Positions 44,269 through 54,986 of a DNA stretch of 64,000 bases are shown piece by piece. The position numbers and the translations under genes are program-made. A model generated the notes under the pieces. That model worked only from the letters and a program-made list of their open reading frames with translations, was not told the DNA's origin and made no database searches. Within the stretch, counting starts at the first letter, position 1. The number at the start of each line of letters is the position of its first letter. The DNA comes from Undibacterium sp. (GTDB lineage: Bacteria > Pseudomonadota > Gammaproteobacteria > Burkholderiales > Burkholderiaceae_D), in NCBI GenBank assembly GCA_030645915.1, contig JAUSNO010000024.1, forward strand, positions 124,001 to 188,000, written 5' to 3'.

Positions 44269-46581
44269 CTATCGCTTTGAATGCGAACCCAGCAAACCAA
44301 CCGATTCCGGCTGTTGTAACATTTGGTGGTTTCCGTAACTGTATTTATCGAACTGATGCGTACGTAATTTCAAATCATTAAATAGGATTCCTTGAGGTGT
44401 AATACCCGCATGGTTTAATCGTTTAATTGTTTCGTTTATTTCAGATTCAGTCGTGACACCAGACCGGGTGAGAATAAAGACGGATCCGGCATGTGATGCA
44501 ATCGTCAGAACATCCGATACCATCAGAACAGGAGGCGGATCAATCAAAACGATGTCGTATTCAGAAGATACCGATTGCAGCACAGAGCTAAAATTGGGAT
44601 GTAATAAATATTCAGATGGATTTGGCGGAATATTGCCAGTAGAAAGAAAATCCAGGTTTGGTTGAACATTCTGACGAATCGCTTGCTTCAGCAAGGAAAC
44701 ATTGGCGATTGATTCGGAAAGTCCGTTGCGACGATCCACCTCAAAATAATGATGCAAATGTCCCTCACGGAAATCAGCATCAATCAGAAGGACTCTTTTT
44801 CCGCTGGCAGCCAACACAGCAGCGAAATTAACAGTGACGAATGATTTTCCAAGATCACGTGTCGGGCTGGAGATCAACACAATATTGTTTCTAAAGTCCG
44901 GCATAGAAAATAGCAGCGTCGTGCGAAAGCATCGTAAACTTTCGATCGCGATATCTTCCGGTTCAACGTTCGCTAATATTGGTAATGCACGAGATTGACC
45001 TGGAATTTGCTTGCACAGCTTCGCCTGCGTTTTACTGTGCGGTATGGTCGCGTAGACCACACGCGCTCCCAGCATCTGTTCAATTTTTTGGGGATTATCA
45101 ATTCCATGATGAAAAGCTTTTCTAAAAAATGCGGTGGCTACACCGAGACAGAGCCCTACTAACAAAGAAATTCCAATAATTTTGGAACGATTTGGTCTTG
45201 CTGGATCAGCTGGCAACATCGGAGCATCGATTAAACGTACATTGCTCACTTTTCCTGCTTTCATCAAACGCAATTGCTGCGCCGAATTCAACAGTGCCGC
45301 ATACAATTCTGTGTTCACCTTCATGTCTCGATTCAGACGCAATAAATCTTCTTCCAGAAATGGAAGTTTTTTAATTTTTTCCGTACTCAGATTAATCTCT
45401 GATGTCATTTTTTGTATCTGTTTGTCTATACCAACGATAATCGGATGAGAAGGGGTAAATCCCACTAGCAATTCCTCCCGCTTCTGTTGCAATTCAAGTC
45501 TCTTCGCTTTTTCGGTCACCGCTTGCTGTAAAGACAATTTTGCTTCCTCTACCAAATCGATAGTTCCGTGAGCATGTCTGAACTCGTAATATTTGCTCTC
45601 TGATTGCTCCAAATTTTGCTTCAAATTGGGTAATTGCTTATCCAGGAAAACGAGAGATTTTTCAGCTTCTTCCAATTTTCTTTTTACGTTTTGGCTGACA
45701 TATTCCTGCCCGATTTCAATCAAAGTGTCGTTGACCAGCTTTGCATCGTTGCCTTCCAATGTCACGCCGATAATCCCGGATTGCTTTCCTTTTTCGGCCA
45801 CTGTCATCGCATTTTGAATGGCTTCTATCGCCTGAGCCTTTGGAATATATTTCAACGTAAACTGTGCCCCCGGCTTGGCGTGCAGATGCCCGACCAATAA
45901 TTCGAATTTTCCATCCTTGATTTCAGCTGACAGTTCACTTCCTACCTTGCCAACCAAATCGATATTTGCTTCACGTTGCTGTATCCGGAACGTACCTCCG
46001 GCCTCGACGGTGACTAGAAATTCCTTATTCTGTACGGCATCCGGTACATAAAATGACGATACGTTAATACTCTCATTACCCCAGACGTACCCTCCATATC
46101 CAAATAATCCTGGCTCGGAAAGCTGAACATTATTTTTTGCAATCCATTTTCCAAACAATGGAAAATAGCGCGGTTGAACCCCGATATATAGTCCTAAATT
46201 ATCAACAGCCCGCGAGATAACTAGTCTTGAATTGAGAATCTCCATTTCGGAAATAGCGGCAGCTTTTACGTCAAATAGCGACGAAATGTCGCCCAGCATA
46301 TTCTTTGACGTATTCGGTTTATCATCTTCTACGTGAATCAACATCGTTGATTCATAAACCGGCTTCGTGGAAAATGCCACGATGATGCCAATCAGCGTTC
46401 CTACAAGAACAAACTTAAATATCATCCAGCGGCGATCGAAAAAAGTATCTACAATGGACGACAACTCCACTTCATCTTCGAGCGGCATTAAAGGCGGTGA
46501 CAATTGAAGCTGATCCTTATTTACAGTGCGATAATTTGATGTCACTGCAGGAAAAGTATTTTGATTATTTGAGATCGTCAT
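44269..46581 (-). CDS. wzc: Wzc-type polysaccharide co-polymerase / tyrosine autokinase
   Basis: 770 residues. An N-terminal Wzz domain has its first membrane segment (WMIFKFVLVGTLIGIIVAF, about 50-70), a long periplasmic coiled-coil region (about 290-440) and a second membrane segment after DPARPNRSK. The C-terminal BY-kinase domain shows Walker A-type SSPTRDLGKSFVT, Walker A' VLLIDADFREG and Walker B DIVLIDPPPV. The usual glycine in the P-loop (PTPGVGKS in EpsB-like proteins) is replaced here by RD. The tyrosine tail is short (two Tyr in FDKYSYGNH). It controls chain length and export together with Wza. Confidence 0.93.
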   Translation of the reverse strand: MTISNNQNTFPAVTSNYRTVNKDQLQLSPPLMPLEDEVELSSIVDTFFDRRWMIFKFVLVGTLIGIIVAFSTKPVYESTMLIHVEDDKPNTSKNMLGDISSLFDVKAAAISEMEILNSRLVISRAVDNLGLYIGVQPRYFPLFGKWIAKNNVQLSEPGLFGYGGYVWGNESINVSSFYVPDAVQNKEFLVTVEAGGTFRIQQREANIDLVGKVGSELSAEIKDGKFELLVGHLHAKPGAQFTLKYIPKAQAIEAIQNAMTVAEKGKQSGIIGVTLEGNDAKLVNDTLIEIGQEYVSQNVKRKLEEAEKSLVFLDKQLPNLKQNLEQSESKYYEFRHAHGTIDLVEEAKLSLQQAVTEKAKRLELQQKREELLVGFTPSHPIIVGIDKQIQKMTSEINLSTEKIKKLPFLEEDLLRLNRDMKVNTELYAALLNSAQQLRLMKAGKVSNVRLIDAPMLPADPARPNRSKIIGISLLVGLCLGVATAFFRKAFHHGIDNPQKIEQMLGARVVYATIPHSKTQAKLCKQIPGQSRALPILANVEPEDIAIESLRCFRTTLLFSMPDFRNNIVLISSPTRDLGKSFVTVNFAAVLAASGKRVLLIDADFREGHLHHYFEVDRRNGLSESIANVSLLKQAIRQNVQPNLDFLSTGNIPPNPSEYLLHPNFSSVLQSVSSEYDIVLIDPPPVLMVSDVLTIASHAGSVFILTRSGVTTESEINETIKRLNHAGITPQGILFNDLKLRTHQFDKYSYGNHQMLQQPESVGLLGSHSKR

Positions 46582-46677
46582 ACTGGCTCGCTATTTAGGT
46601 AACTGGAATGTCCAGAACAAATGTTTTTCAATTTATTAGAAAACATAGCTGTAGGAAAAAACATCAACGCGGCATAA

Positions 46678-47808
46678 TTACGGCACTCGTGCTGCACCCA
46701 CTGCCGTCGACAAAGCACTTGGAAATATCAAGCTAATCGTTCGATTCCAATTCGTCAGAGGAGTCGCGGCGACATACACGAGATCTTTCGGAGAGAGCTC
46801 AAATGCTTCAGCAATTGCCAGTGCGGCCGGTGTATTGGCGTCTAGTTGATAGACCACAATCTCTTTGTTTGTATTTCGTACGACGTAGACTTGGCCACCG
46901 TCTCCAGTGACAGGATTAATGCCGCCGGATTCACCAAGCGCTTCATTCAGAGTCAAACGACCGTCATGCATGGTGAGCGCCTTTGGGCTGACGACCTCCC
47001 CTGCAACGAACACTTTACTTTCGTCACGCGAAGGTATACGGACAACGTCACCATTACGCAGCATTATTTTTGCGGGATCTTCTCCTCGTTTCATCATCTG
47101 AGGAAAATTTACTTTGTAAATGACATCCCCTCGATTGATCACGATCTGGCTTTGATCGGCACTGGGAAGAACTCCACCGGCCCGGTTTAACGCCTCAACA
47201 AGAGTCATTGGGATATCGTTGATGGTCAGCAGACCAGGTATTTTTACCTCGCCATCAATATATATTCGCTTGCTACGATATGCCTGTACCCGAAGCGTCA
47301 CTCTTGGATTTCTAATATAGCGAGAAATAGTATTCGCCAATAAATCGCGTGCTTGCCCTTCAGTCAATCCGGATACTTTTATTCCTCCCGCAAATGGAAA
47401 TTGAAGCATCCCTTTTTCGTCTACAACAAATCCAGCTGGAGGAGCTGCAGTTGGAGCCAGCTCCCCTGTCGCCATATTCGGAGTAACCGTTTCCATCGTG
47501 GTGCCAGCCAGTTCTGGATGACCCCAAATAACGATAGACAAAATATCGCCACTATCGATTAAGTAGGAAGATTGCCCCTCCTTGAGGTGAGCAACATTGT
47601 CGCCGCTCCGGCGATTGTATAGTTCCTTTTGTTCCCTGATCAGCTCTGGTGTAATAGCTCTCACGACGGGTACGCCTGAACTTACATCATTCGCATCACT
47701 TCTGTAATGATGCATAGGTCCAGAGGAAGGCGTAGTACACGCAGCCAAGAAAAATATTGAGATAAAAAAACATTTTCTCAAAACCGAAGAGATTAATGGT
47801 GTGAACAT
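46678..47808 (-). CDS. wza: Wza-type outer-membrane polysaccharide export lipoprotein
   Basis: 376 residues with a lipoprotein signal (lipobox LAAC near residue 24). The polysaccharide-export domain has YLIDSGDILSIVIWGHPEL and FPFAGGIKVSGLTEGQARDLL. SLBB-like repeats follow (VYIDGEVKIPGLLTINDIPMT and VFVAGEVVSPKALTMHDGRL). The C-terminal segment would form the outer-membrane helix barrel. First gene of the minus-strand wza-wzc group. Confidence 0.94.
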   Translation of the reverse strand: MFTPLISSVLRKCFFISIFFLAACTTPSSGPMHHYRSDANDVSSGVPVVRAITPELIREQKELYNRRSGDNVAHLKEGQSSYLIDSGDILSIVIWGHPELAGTTMETVTPNMATGELAPTAAPPAGFVVDEKGMLQFPFAGGIKVSGLTEGQARDLLANTISRYIRNPRVTLRVQAYRSKRIYIDGEVKIPGLLTINDIPMTLVEALNRAGGVLPSADQSQIVINRGDVIYKVNFPQMMKRGEDPAKIMLRNGDVVRIPSRDESKVFVAGEVVSPKALTMHDGRLTLNEALGESGGINPVTGDGGQVYVVRNTNKEIVVYQLDANTPAALAIAEAFELSPKDLVYVAATPLTNWNRTISLIFPSALSTAVGAARVP

Positions 47809-48568
47809 AAAGCGCTACCTCCTATAACCATAGTTACGTATTCGTTAATGACAGGAAACCACATTCAACGATCACGCTCTTTATTTGAAATCTGCATATG
47901 TGGAAAAATCACACGATCCCTGGCACTCAATTTGCATTAAATACGACTGTCAATTCAGCATTTTCCTCAAGACTTGCTTTCATTTTTTTGAAGTCTACAT
48001 TTTGAAAAACGATCTGCTTTGCCAATTGTCAAAAGAAAAGACGAATTTGAAATAATTTTCTGATAAAACATTTTTTTCTTCGATTGGAAAAAGCGGTGTG
48101 AGGGTGAAACCTGTAAAAAAAGTTCACCGAATTCAAATGCCAGCGTCTTCTGACATATCAATCGACCCCAAATACCTATCTATCGAAAAATTGCAGTGGC
48201 AGGAATAATGCCCAGAGTCGCTGCATGTCACGACCCAAAAAAGCAACGGACTTCAAGAGATTATTTGCACAAATTTTTCAGCACTAGATTCGCTTGACTA
48301 AAGTCAACTCTTGTTCAGTCGTTTTTTTGTATTGATAGGATGTGTGGTTTTTTTTAACGACCGATGTCATCGCATTGGATCATGTCGATTTTTATCGTCA
48401 ATAAACCATTGAACACGCATCTTGAAAGAGATTTTTTTTAACATTTATATGACACATAAATCTATGCAATCTGCACTACTGTCAAATTTTTAGGTGGTGT
48501 AGAAATAGCTATCACACGGATATGAAAATAGATTTTTTGTTGTATTGGTTTTTGGATGACTGTCACTC
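47809..48568. other. Divergent regulatory region between wza and the initiating transferase
   Basis: 760 bp of AT-rich sequence with no convincing gene; the 60-odd-codon open frames at 47967-48161 and 48490-48687 have no support. It should hold promoters for both divergent halves of the locus. The palindrome TTGACTAAAGTCAA at 48294-48307 is the clearest candidate operator. Confidence 0.6.
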
Positions 48569-49975
48569 ATGCATGATCTAATCGGAAAAAATTCAACAAC
48601 GTTAGAATTGTTGATGCGCGCTATCGATGTCATTACTTTGATCTTTGCAGGAGGGCTCGCGAGCGCCATACACTTTAAAATTTCCATAGATCAGGTTTCA
48701 CAAATTCATTCTACCTTGCTCTATCTATGTAGTTTTCTCTCGTTTATTGTGTTCGAAAAAATGGGCATATATCGATCCTGGCGCGGGAGAAGACCTTCAA
48801 GAATGATAGGAAATATTGCGATTTCCTGGGCGCTCGCCTTGTTGATGGGCCTGCTTTTTAGTTTTCTCATTCACCGGAGCGGCGATGTCTCCAGACTTTG
48901 GCTATTTTATTGGTTCCTGGTTGGTACCACGTCTGTAGTGGCCGTAAGATGGCTAATTCATTCCGTTCTACGGCACATACGGAAAAATGGACTAAATAAG
49001 AAACGTGTAGTCATTGTTGGTTATGGTCCAGTCGGACAGGAAATGCACCGACGCGCCAAGACACAAAATTGGTATGGCTATGACGTGATCGCGATTTACA
49101 TGGAAGATAAGCATCTTGACCGTGCCCGCTCGGATCAGGTAAAAATATTGACTTCTCTGGACGAGCTTCCAACATTTGTTGATCACAACCATATTGATGA
49201 AATTTGGATCGCTTTATCCGTCAATGCGTCAGCACAATCTGAAAAATTACAGTATCTGCTGCGTAATGCCTTAGTAGATATCCGATGGATACCTGACACT
49301 TTCAGCATTCGCATGTTAAGCAGCGACATGGGCGACTTTCTCGGATTTCCCACAGTTGACCTCAATCGTCCGATTTCGAGCGGCTTCCATGGAATGGCCA
49401 AGGATGTATTCGACAAATTGTTTGCTTTGACCGTCCTGATTCTATTGTTACCCCTATTTGCCGTGATCGCCATCTGTATAAAAAATGATTCACCTGGTCC
49501 CATATTTTTTAAACAATTTCGACACGGACTCAATGGAAAATTATTTAGTGTTTACAAATTTCGCACGATGAAGTTGCATGAGGAAAAGAATGGGATCACA
49601 CAAGCCAAGAAGAACGACGATCGCATTACCGCCTTCGGAAAATTCATGCGACGAACAAGCCTGGATGAGTTGCCGCAGTTTGTTAACGTCCTATTAGGCG
49701 ACATGTCAATAGTGGGCCCACGGCCTCATGCATTGCAGCATAACGACCTATATAAAGATCAAATTGATCTTTATATGTTGCGGCATAGAGTGAAGCCAGG
49801 GATTACTGGTTGGGCACAGATTCATGGATTCAGAGGAGAAACAGACACGTTAGACAAGATGGCAGAGCGCGTGCAGTTTGACTTGTATTACATCCGCAAC
49901 TGGTCCTTTTGGATGGATGTACGGATCATTGCCTGGACTGCATTAAAAGGATGGACTGGAAATAACGCTTACTAA
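48569..49975 (+). CDS. Undecaprenyl-phosphate sugar-1-phosphate transferase (WcaJ/WbaP type)
   Basis: 468 residues. Four N-terminal hydrophobic segments, a Rossmann-like middle domain (KRVVIVGYGPVGQEMHRRA), then the catalytic transferase domain from about residue 275: a hydrophobic hairpin ending DSPGPIFFKQFRHGLNGKLF, VYKFRTMKLHE, RTSLDELPQFVNVLLGDM and VGPRPHALQHND. It transfers the first sugar phosphate (glucose is typical for this length and layout) onto undecaprenyl phosphate to start the repeat unit. It opens the plus-strand half of the locus. Confidence 0.94.
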   Translation: MHDLIGKNSTTLELLMRAIDVITLIFAGGLASAIHFKISIDQVSQIHSTLLYLCSFLSFIVFEKMGIYRSWRGRRPSRMIGNIAISWALALLMGLLFSFLIHRSGDVSRLWLFYWFLVGTTSVVAVRWLIHSVLRHIRKNGLNKKRVVIVGYGPVGQEMHRRAKTQNWYGYDVIAIYMEDKHLDRARSDQVKILTSLDELPTFVDHNHIDEIWIALSVNASAQSEKLQYLLRNALVDIRWIPDTFSIRMLSSDMGDFLGFPTVDLNRPISSGFHGMAKDVFDKLFALTVLILLLPLFAVIAICIKNDSPGPIFFKQFRHGLNGKLFSVYKFRTMKLHEEKNGITQAKKNDDRITAFGKFMRRTSLDELPQFVNVLLGDMSIVGPRPHALQHNDLYKDQIDLYMLRHRVKPGITGWAQIHGFRGETDTLDKMAERVQFDLYYIRNWSFWMDVRIIAWTALKGWTGNNAY

Positions 49976-50198
49976 AATTACTCACAAACTCACGCTTGAC
50001 CTAATTGACAATTATCAATCAGGTCGAGCAAATCAACGGCATCATCTTCTAACAAAATAGAATCCGATTTCAATGACTTCTGTACCGTTGGTACACCCGC
50101 TATTTTGATAGTAAGAAAATTTGCACTGTATCTAAGTGGATTTATTAAAAACAAAAGCAGCTTTGTCTATTTCTTCGAACCTAATAACGGATACTACT

Positions 50199-51392
50199 AT
50201 GAACACACACACACACAAACCTTATGTGCCATCTAGTTCGTCCAAAAACAATGCGCCGAAAGTTGCATTAATCACCGGAATTACTGGTCAGGATGGCGCA
50301 TATCTGGCTGAATTTTTACTAGACAAAGGGTATGTCGTCCATGGCATAAAACGTCGCAGCTCACTCCCCAATACCGGTCGTATTGATCATCTTTTATCCC
50401 ATGGTAAGTGGGCAAACGGGGCGGCGTTTTTTTTACACGATGGTGATGTTACAGACGCTTCTTGCCTCTCACGCATTATTGCGGAAGTGTTACCGCACGA
50501 AATTTACAATCTCGCTGCGCAAAGCCATGTTGGAGTTTCATTTTCCGAACCAGAGTACACGGCGGACGTTGATGGACTCGGACCGCTCCGGATACTTGAA
50601 GCAATCCGCATACATGGTCTCGAAAAAAGTACGCGATTTTATCAGGCATCAAGCTCAGAATTGTTTGGCAAGGTACAAGAGATCCCACAAAGTGAAACCA
50701 CGCAGTTCTATCCTCGTAGTCCCTATGCCGCAGCAAAACTCTACGCTCACTGGATCACGACTATTTACCGTGATGCGTATGGTATTTATGCATGCAATGG
50801 CATCTTGTTCAATCATGAATCTGCCAGACGAGGGGAGGAATTCGTCACCCGAAAAATTACACGCGGACTAACGCGCATCTCACTAGGACTTCAAGATTGT
50901 CTCTACCTCGGCAATCTTGATGCGAAGCGTGATTGGGGGCACGCGCGCGATTATGTCGAAATGCAGTGGTTGATGCTGCAACAAGATAAACCCGACGACT
51001 ATGTCATCGCTACTGGCCATCAGCATAGTGTGCGCGATTTTGTGAATGCCTCAGCAAAAGAACTGGGTATTGTCTTGAAATGGAAGGGTGTTGGGCAACA
51101 CGAAACTGCGATTGTAGAGAACACGATTCCATTGAACGGCAATCCGATAAGAGTCACTCCCGGTCAGAGCATAGTAAAAATAGATTCTCAATACTTCCGC
51201 CCCGCTGAGGTGGAAACGCTACTAGGGGATTCGATGAAAGCGCGGAAAAAATTGGACTGGAAGCCAAAGGTCACGTTTGAACAATTGGTAGCTGAGATGA
51301 CGCAGGCCGATTTGATTCTTGCGCAGAATGACTTTTCTCTCAACATGAATATGGTTTTTCCGTCGACATCCTCAAATCAGCTTCGTCACTGA
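50199..51392 (+). CDS. gmd: GDP-mannose 4,6-dehydratase
   Basis: 397 residues from the ATG at 50199; a GTG 21 codons upstream (50136) is also open. NADP-binding [37 protein letters not shown], the [11 protein letters not shown] block and [10 protein letters not shown] with catalytic Tyr/Lys identify the enzyme, as does [17 protein letters not shown]. It makes GDP-4-keto-6-deoxymannose, the fcl substrate. An (AC)7 tract follows immediately after the ATG. About 25 residues longer at the C terminus than usual. Confidence 0.95.
   Translation: MNTHTHKPYVPSSSSKNNAPKVALITGITGQDGAYLAEFLLDKGYVVHGIKRRSSLPNTGRIDHLLSHGKWANGAAFFLHDGDVTDASCLSRIIAEVLPHEIYNLAAQSHVGVSFSEPEYTADVDGLGPLRILEAIRIHGLEKSTRFYQASSSELFGKVQEIPQSETTQFYPRSPYAAAKLYAHWITTIYRDAYGIYACNGILFNHESARRGEEFVTRKITRGLTRISLGLQDCLYLGNLDAKRDWGHARDYVEMQWLMLQQDKPDDYVIATGHQHSVRDFVNASAKELGIVLKWKGVGQHETAIVENTIPLNGNPIRVTPGQSIVKIDSQYFRPAEVETLLGDSMKARKKLDWKPKVTFEQLVAEMTQADLILAQNDFSLNMNMVFPSTSSNQLRH
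50203..50216 (+). repeat. (AC)7 dinucleotide tract at the gmd start
   Basis: Seven AC units begin two bases after the gmd ATG and encode alternating Thr-His. Because the unit is two bases, gain or loss of one unit would shift the gmd reading frame. Confidence 0.9.
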
Positions 51393-51573
51393 GCATAGCG
51401 CGTATTGAGCGGGAAAAATTTTAGGCTATCCGAAACATCCAGGCCTTGAATGAAAGAGCAGGAAAACATTACAAGGACTATTTTTCTTGATGTATTGACT
51501 GGATAAATGCAGAGAATTTTCATCAGTAAATCGATGAATATCTTGAACCGGAATCATTGAAAGAGGAAGTGAT

Positions 51574-52662
51574 ATGGAAACCGATCTATATAAACGTATC
51601 TACGTAGCCGGACATTGTGGTTTGGTCGGATCTGCAATCGTCCGTGCGCTAAAAAAACGTGGATATACTGAAATTATTACACGCACTCATGATGAATTGG
51701 AATTAACCAATCAGGAACAAGTGCGCGATTTTTTTGCAGAAGAAGCGATTGACGAGGTGTATCTTGCCGCCGCTCGCGTGGGCGGGATATACGCCAACAA
51801 TACTTTTCCCGCTGAGTTCATCTACCAAAATCTGGTCGTACAAACTAACGTGATTCACGAAGCATGGCGCAATAATGTTCGAAAATTGTTATTTCTTGGC
51901 TCATCGTGCATCTACCCTCGCATGGCGCCCCAACCAATTGACGAAGGGTGTCTGATGAAGGGGGAGTTAGAGCCAACAAACGAACCTTATGCAATGGCAA
52001 AAATTGCTGGAATTAAGCTGTGTGAAAGTTATAATCGACAGTATGGCACTGACTATCGGAGTGTCATGCCGACCAATTTATACGGCTCAGGCGATAATTA
52101 CCACCCGCAAAACAGTCATGTCATACCGGCCTTGTTGCGTCGATTCCACGAAGCAAAAATCAATGATGCAGCATCGGTGGTCATTTGGGGAACAGGAACT
52201 CCGCGTCGAGAATTCCTTTATGTTGACGACATGGCAGAAGCCAGTGTTCATATTATGGAATTGGAGGATGATATTTATCAATCCCATACCTCCCCCATGT
52301 CCTCACATATTAATATTGGTACTGGGAAAGACATTGCCATCAGCGACCTCGCGGAGCTAATTGCCAAGACTGTTGGATATCAGGGGGAAATTGAATTCGA
52401 TACCAGCAAGCCTGACGGTACTCCACGTAAATGCCTCGACATTAGCTGTTTGCAAAGCCTTGGCTGGACACCGAGCATTGATCTGGAAAACGGATTGATT
52501 GAAACCTATTTCAGTTACTGTCGTGACAGCATTCAAAATACACGACGTTCGCACGCTCGTGCACTGGATCTCGAATCGCAAAAAAGGCGTCATGAATTCT
52601 CATTCAATAACACGCTATCCAAGTCAATAAATAACATTATTCCCGAAGGGCTGCGCCAGTGA
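51574..52662 (+). CDS. fcl: GDP-L-fucose synthase
   Basis: 362 residues. NADP-binding [57 protein letters not shown] and the catalytic [15 protein letters not shown] all match Fcl (WcaG), as does [16 protein letters not shown]. It performs the epimerisation and reduction giving GDP-L-fucose. The protein has roughly 40 extra C-terminal residues of no recognised function. AGAGGAAGTG before the ATG is a good ribosome-binding site. Confidence 0.95.
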   Translation: METDLYKRIYVAGHCGLVGSAIVRALKKRGYTEIITRTHDELELTNQEQVRDFFAEEAIDEVYLAAARVGGIYANNTFPAEFIYQNLVVQTNVIHEAWRNNVRKLLFLGSSCIYPRMAPQPIDEGCLMKGELEPTNEPYAMAKIAGIKLCESYNRQYGTDYRSVMPTNLYGSGDNYHPQNSHVIPALLRRFHEAKINDAASVVIWGTGTPRREFLYVDDMAEASVHIMELEDDIYQSHTSPMSSHINIGTGKDIAISDLAELIAKTVGYQGEIEFDTSKPDGTPRKCLDISCLQSLGWTPSIDLENGLIETYFSYCRDSIQNTRRSHARALDLESQKRRHEFSFNNTLSKSINNIIPEGLRQ

Positions 52663-52666
52663 AATC

Positions 52667-54103
52667 ATGCCCCTGTTTTTATCAAAAAACACATCGTTAA
52701 GATTTATGGCGATGAAAAAATTGATCGAGCCAAAACTGGATTGTGATCCCCACACATCGTGGAATTCCAGCAACGATGGTGCTCGCACAAAACAAGGAGA
52801 AGCGACGAACGTCCGTTCCTTGAGTAGAGCGACTTCACTTCTGGCGCAGGTCAATTTTTCTGCACTCAAAATTCCTCTCACTTTGAGCTTGGTTAACCAG
52901 GTGATTAGCAGCGGAGGAAATTTTCTATTAAGTATCTACCTCGCGCGTACCCTTACGCTGGCAGAATTTGGTGTATATGGAATCGGCTATGGGCTATGTA
53001 TGCTCTATGTTGGCATAGGTAACTCTGTCATCCTGACGCAAATGTCGGTAAATATGTCAACCCATGCCAAAGATCAGAAAGATGTCTATGCGGCAAAGAT
53101 GCTCAATGCTGTCTTTGTACTTGGTGGCGCAATACTTTTTCTGACGGCCATCGGTTATCTGATATCAAGTTTTATCTGGCCAGATAGCAACCGATTATTA
53201 AGCAAAGTATGTGCCGTTGCCGTTGCTGCGGTACTGTTTCTGTGCAACGAATTTTTTATCTCGTATGCTTACCTGCGGCGCAAAGAGAGTCTGGCTCTCG
53301 TAGTCAATGGCGTGACAATGCTGGTGTTGTTTATATGTTTGTTTATTGAATACAACGCAGGTATTACTCCGTCCGTAGAAAATTCCCTGTTTTTTTATGC
53401 ATTAGGTGCAGCAGCAGGCGCCGCAACGGCATACCATCGCTCATCCATACGCATGAGTCAGGGATTCCAGGGCTTTGTACCCGCCGTTATCGAATCATGG
53501 CACCATGGCCGATGGGCTTTGGGAGGGGTAATAGTAACGTGGATGCAATCGCAAACATATGCCTACATTGCCATGCTTTTTCTCGGATCGGTAGGTGTCG
53601 GACTGGTCAATGCAGCAAAGCTATTCATTTCTCCATTTTCCTTTCTACTATCTGCAATTCAGAAAATTACAATTCCCCGGCTTGCAGATCTACGGCAGAC
53701 GAATCCTTCACGCATGATGCTAGTGTCGGTTTTATTGACGACTGGCTTGACAATATTGACGATCATTTATTCTTTGATTTTATTAAGCAGTGTGAATTTC
53801 GCGGCGTCATTGATATTGGGCCGGCACGACGCCAATATTGAAGCATTAATCGGAATATGGTGCTGGGTACTGATTTTTCAGATGGTACGTACCGGCGGCG
53901 GTGTCTTGTTACAAGTGCAGAAAAAATTTCGCATCTTAACTTTGCTCAATATTCCAAGTGCAATCATCACCATAGCATTGGCATTCTTGTTGATCCGGAC
54001 AAATGGCGCAGTTGGCGCAATTTGGAGCGTAGTTGCTGGCGAAGTTGCCTTGTCGTTATTAATCTGGCGAGAAATTGCAAATGACAAAACCCATCAGCAT
54101 TGA
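52667..54103 (+). CDS. Wzx-type oligosaccharide flippase
   Basis: 478 residues with a soluble N-terminal stretch of about 60 residues, longer than usual, so translation might begin at a later Met. About 12 hydrophobic segments follow, beginning LSLVNQVISSGGNFLLSIYLARTLTLAEFG, the typical PST/MATE-like opening. It would flip the lipid-linked repeat unit across the inner membrane. It starts 4 bp after fcl and its end overlaps the GT2 gene by 23 bp. Confidence 0.88.
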   Translation: MPLFLSKNTSLRFMAMKKLIEPKLDCDPHTSWNSSNDGARTKQGEATNVRSLSRATSLLAQVNFSALKIPLTLSLVNQVISSGGNFLLSIYLARTLTLAEFGVYGIGYGLCMLYVGIGNSVILTQMSVNMSTHAKDQKDVYAAKMLNAVFVLGGAILFLTAIGYLISSFIWPDSNRLLSKVCAVAVAAVLFLCNEFFISYAYLRRKESLALVVNGVTMLVLFICLFIEYNAGITPSVENSLFFYALGAAAGAATAYHRSSIRMSQGFQGFVPAVIESWHHGRWALGGVIVTWMQSQTYAYIAMLFLGSVGVGLVNAAKLFISPFSFLLSAIQKITIPRLADLRQTNPSRMMLVSVLLTTGLTILTIIYSLILLSSVNFAASLILGRHDANIEALIGIWCWVLIFQMVRTGGGVLLQVQKKFRILTLLNIPSAIITIALAFLLIRTNGAVGAIWSVVAGEVALSLLIWREIANDKTHQH

Positions 54104-54986
54104 TGTCTGCATTGCGACATTTCAGCGTCCCTTGATGCTGTTACGTCTGCTACATTCATTAGTCGAACAGAATCTTGACAATATCTCCATGCGCATTATT
54201 GTTATTGACAATGATCGCAAGCAAAGTGCCCACCCTATCATCAGGTCGTTTCAGGAAAAATATGATGTTGAGCTGCTATACGATGTCGAGCCAAAACAAA
54301 ATATTGCGCTAGCGCGAAATCGTGCACTTATGCATGCAAAGGCTGAATATGTGGCGTTTGTCGATGACGACGAAGTCGTCAGTCATGAATGGCTACGCGC
54401 GCTACTTTGCAGCATCAACTTGTTTCATGCAGATGTTGCATTTGGGCCCGTAGAGAGCATCTTGCCCGATGGCGCGCCGGCGTGGGCAAAAAAACTTTTT
54501 TACCGACCACATCGTCAAACTGGCGATTCTGTGCAATTTGGCGGGGCAGGTAACGTGATGCTGAAACGAAAAATTCTCGACGAATTGGCGTCAAATTTTA
54601 ATGCTGCATTCGGACTCACCGGCGGAGAAGACACGGAGTTCTTCTATCGATTACATCTAATGGGAAAACATCTTATTTGGTGCGATGAGGCTTCAGCGGA
54701 TGAATATATTTCAGACGCGCGCGTTACCTTGAAGTGGATACGCATGCGAGGATTTCGTAGTGGGCAGACCTATAACCGGATCGTTGTCAGCCGTTACTCG
54801 TTCGTTAAAAAAATCGCATGGTTCTTTACCAAAACATTTCAAATTTCTAGTGGCATGCTTGCGATCCCCTTTATCCGTTGTTTGTCCTATCCTGCCTACG
54901 TAGCATTGACGGTGCGAATCGCAGCGGCAGCTGGACAGCTTTCACATTGCTTCTCGGAGAATAATTTTGAAGAGTACAACATATAG
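54081..54986 (+). CDS. GT2-family glycosyltransferase
   Basis: 301 residues from the ATG at 54081. GT-A fold: IDVCIATFQRPLMLLRLLHSL, IIVIDNDR, ALARNRALMHAKAEYVAFVDDDE with the DxD-type metal motif, then GGEDTEFFYRLHLMGKHLIW with the catalytic acidic residue. The C-terminal 70 residues carry a hydrophobic stretch that may tether it to the membrane. Overlaps both neighbours, indicating tight translational coupling. Confidence 0.9.
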   Translation: MTKPISIDVCIATFQRPLMLLRLLHSLVEQNLDNISMRIIVIDNDRKQSAHPIIRSFQEKYDVELLYDVEPKQNIALARNRALMHAKAEYVAFVDDDEVVSHEWLRALLCSINLFHADVAFGPVESILPDGAPAWAKKLFYRPHRQTGDSVQFGGAGNVMLKRKILDELASNFNAAFGLTGGEDTEFFYRLHLMGKHLIWCDEASADEYISDARVTLKWIRMRGFRSGQTYNRIVVSRYSFVKKIAWFFTKTFQISSGMLAIPFIRCLSYPAYVALTVRIAAAAGQLSHCFSENNFEEYNI

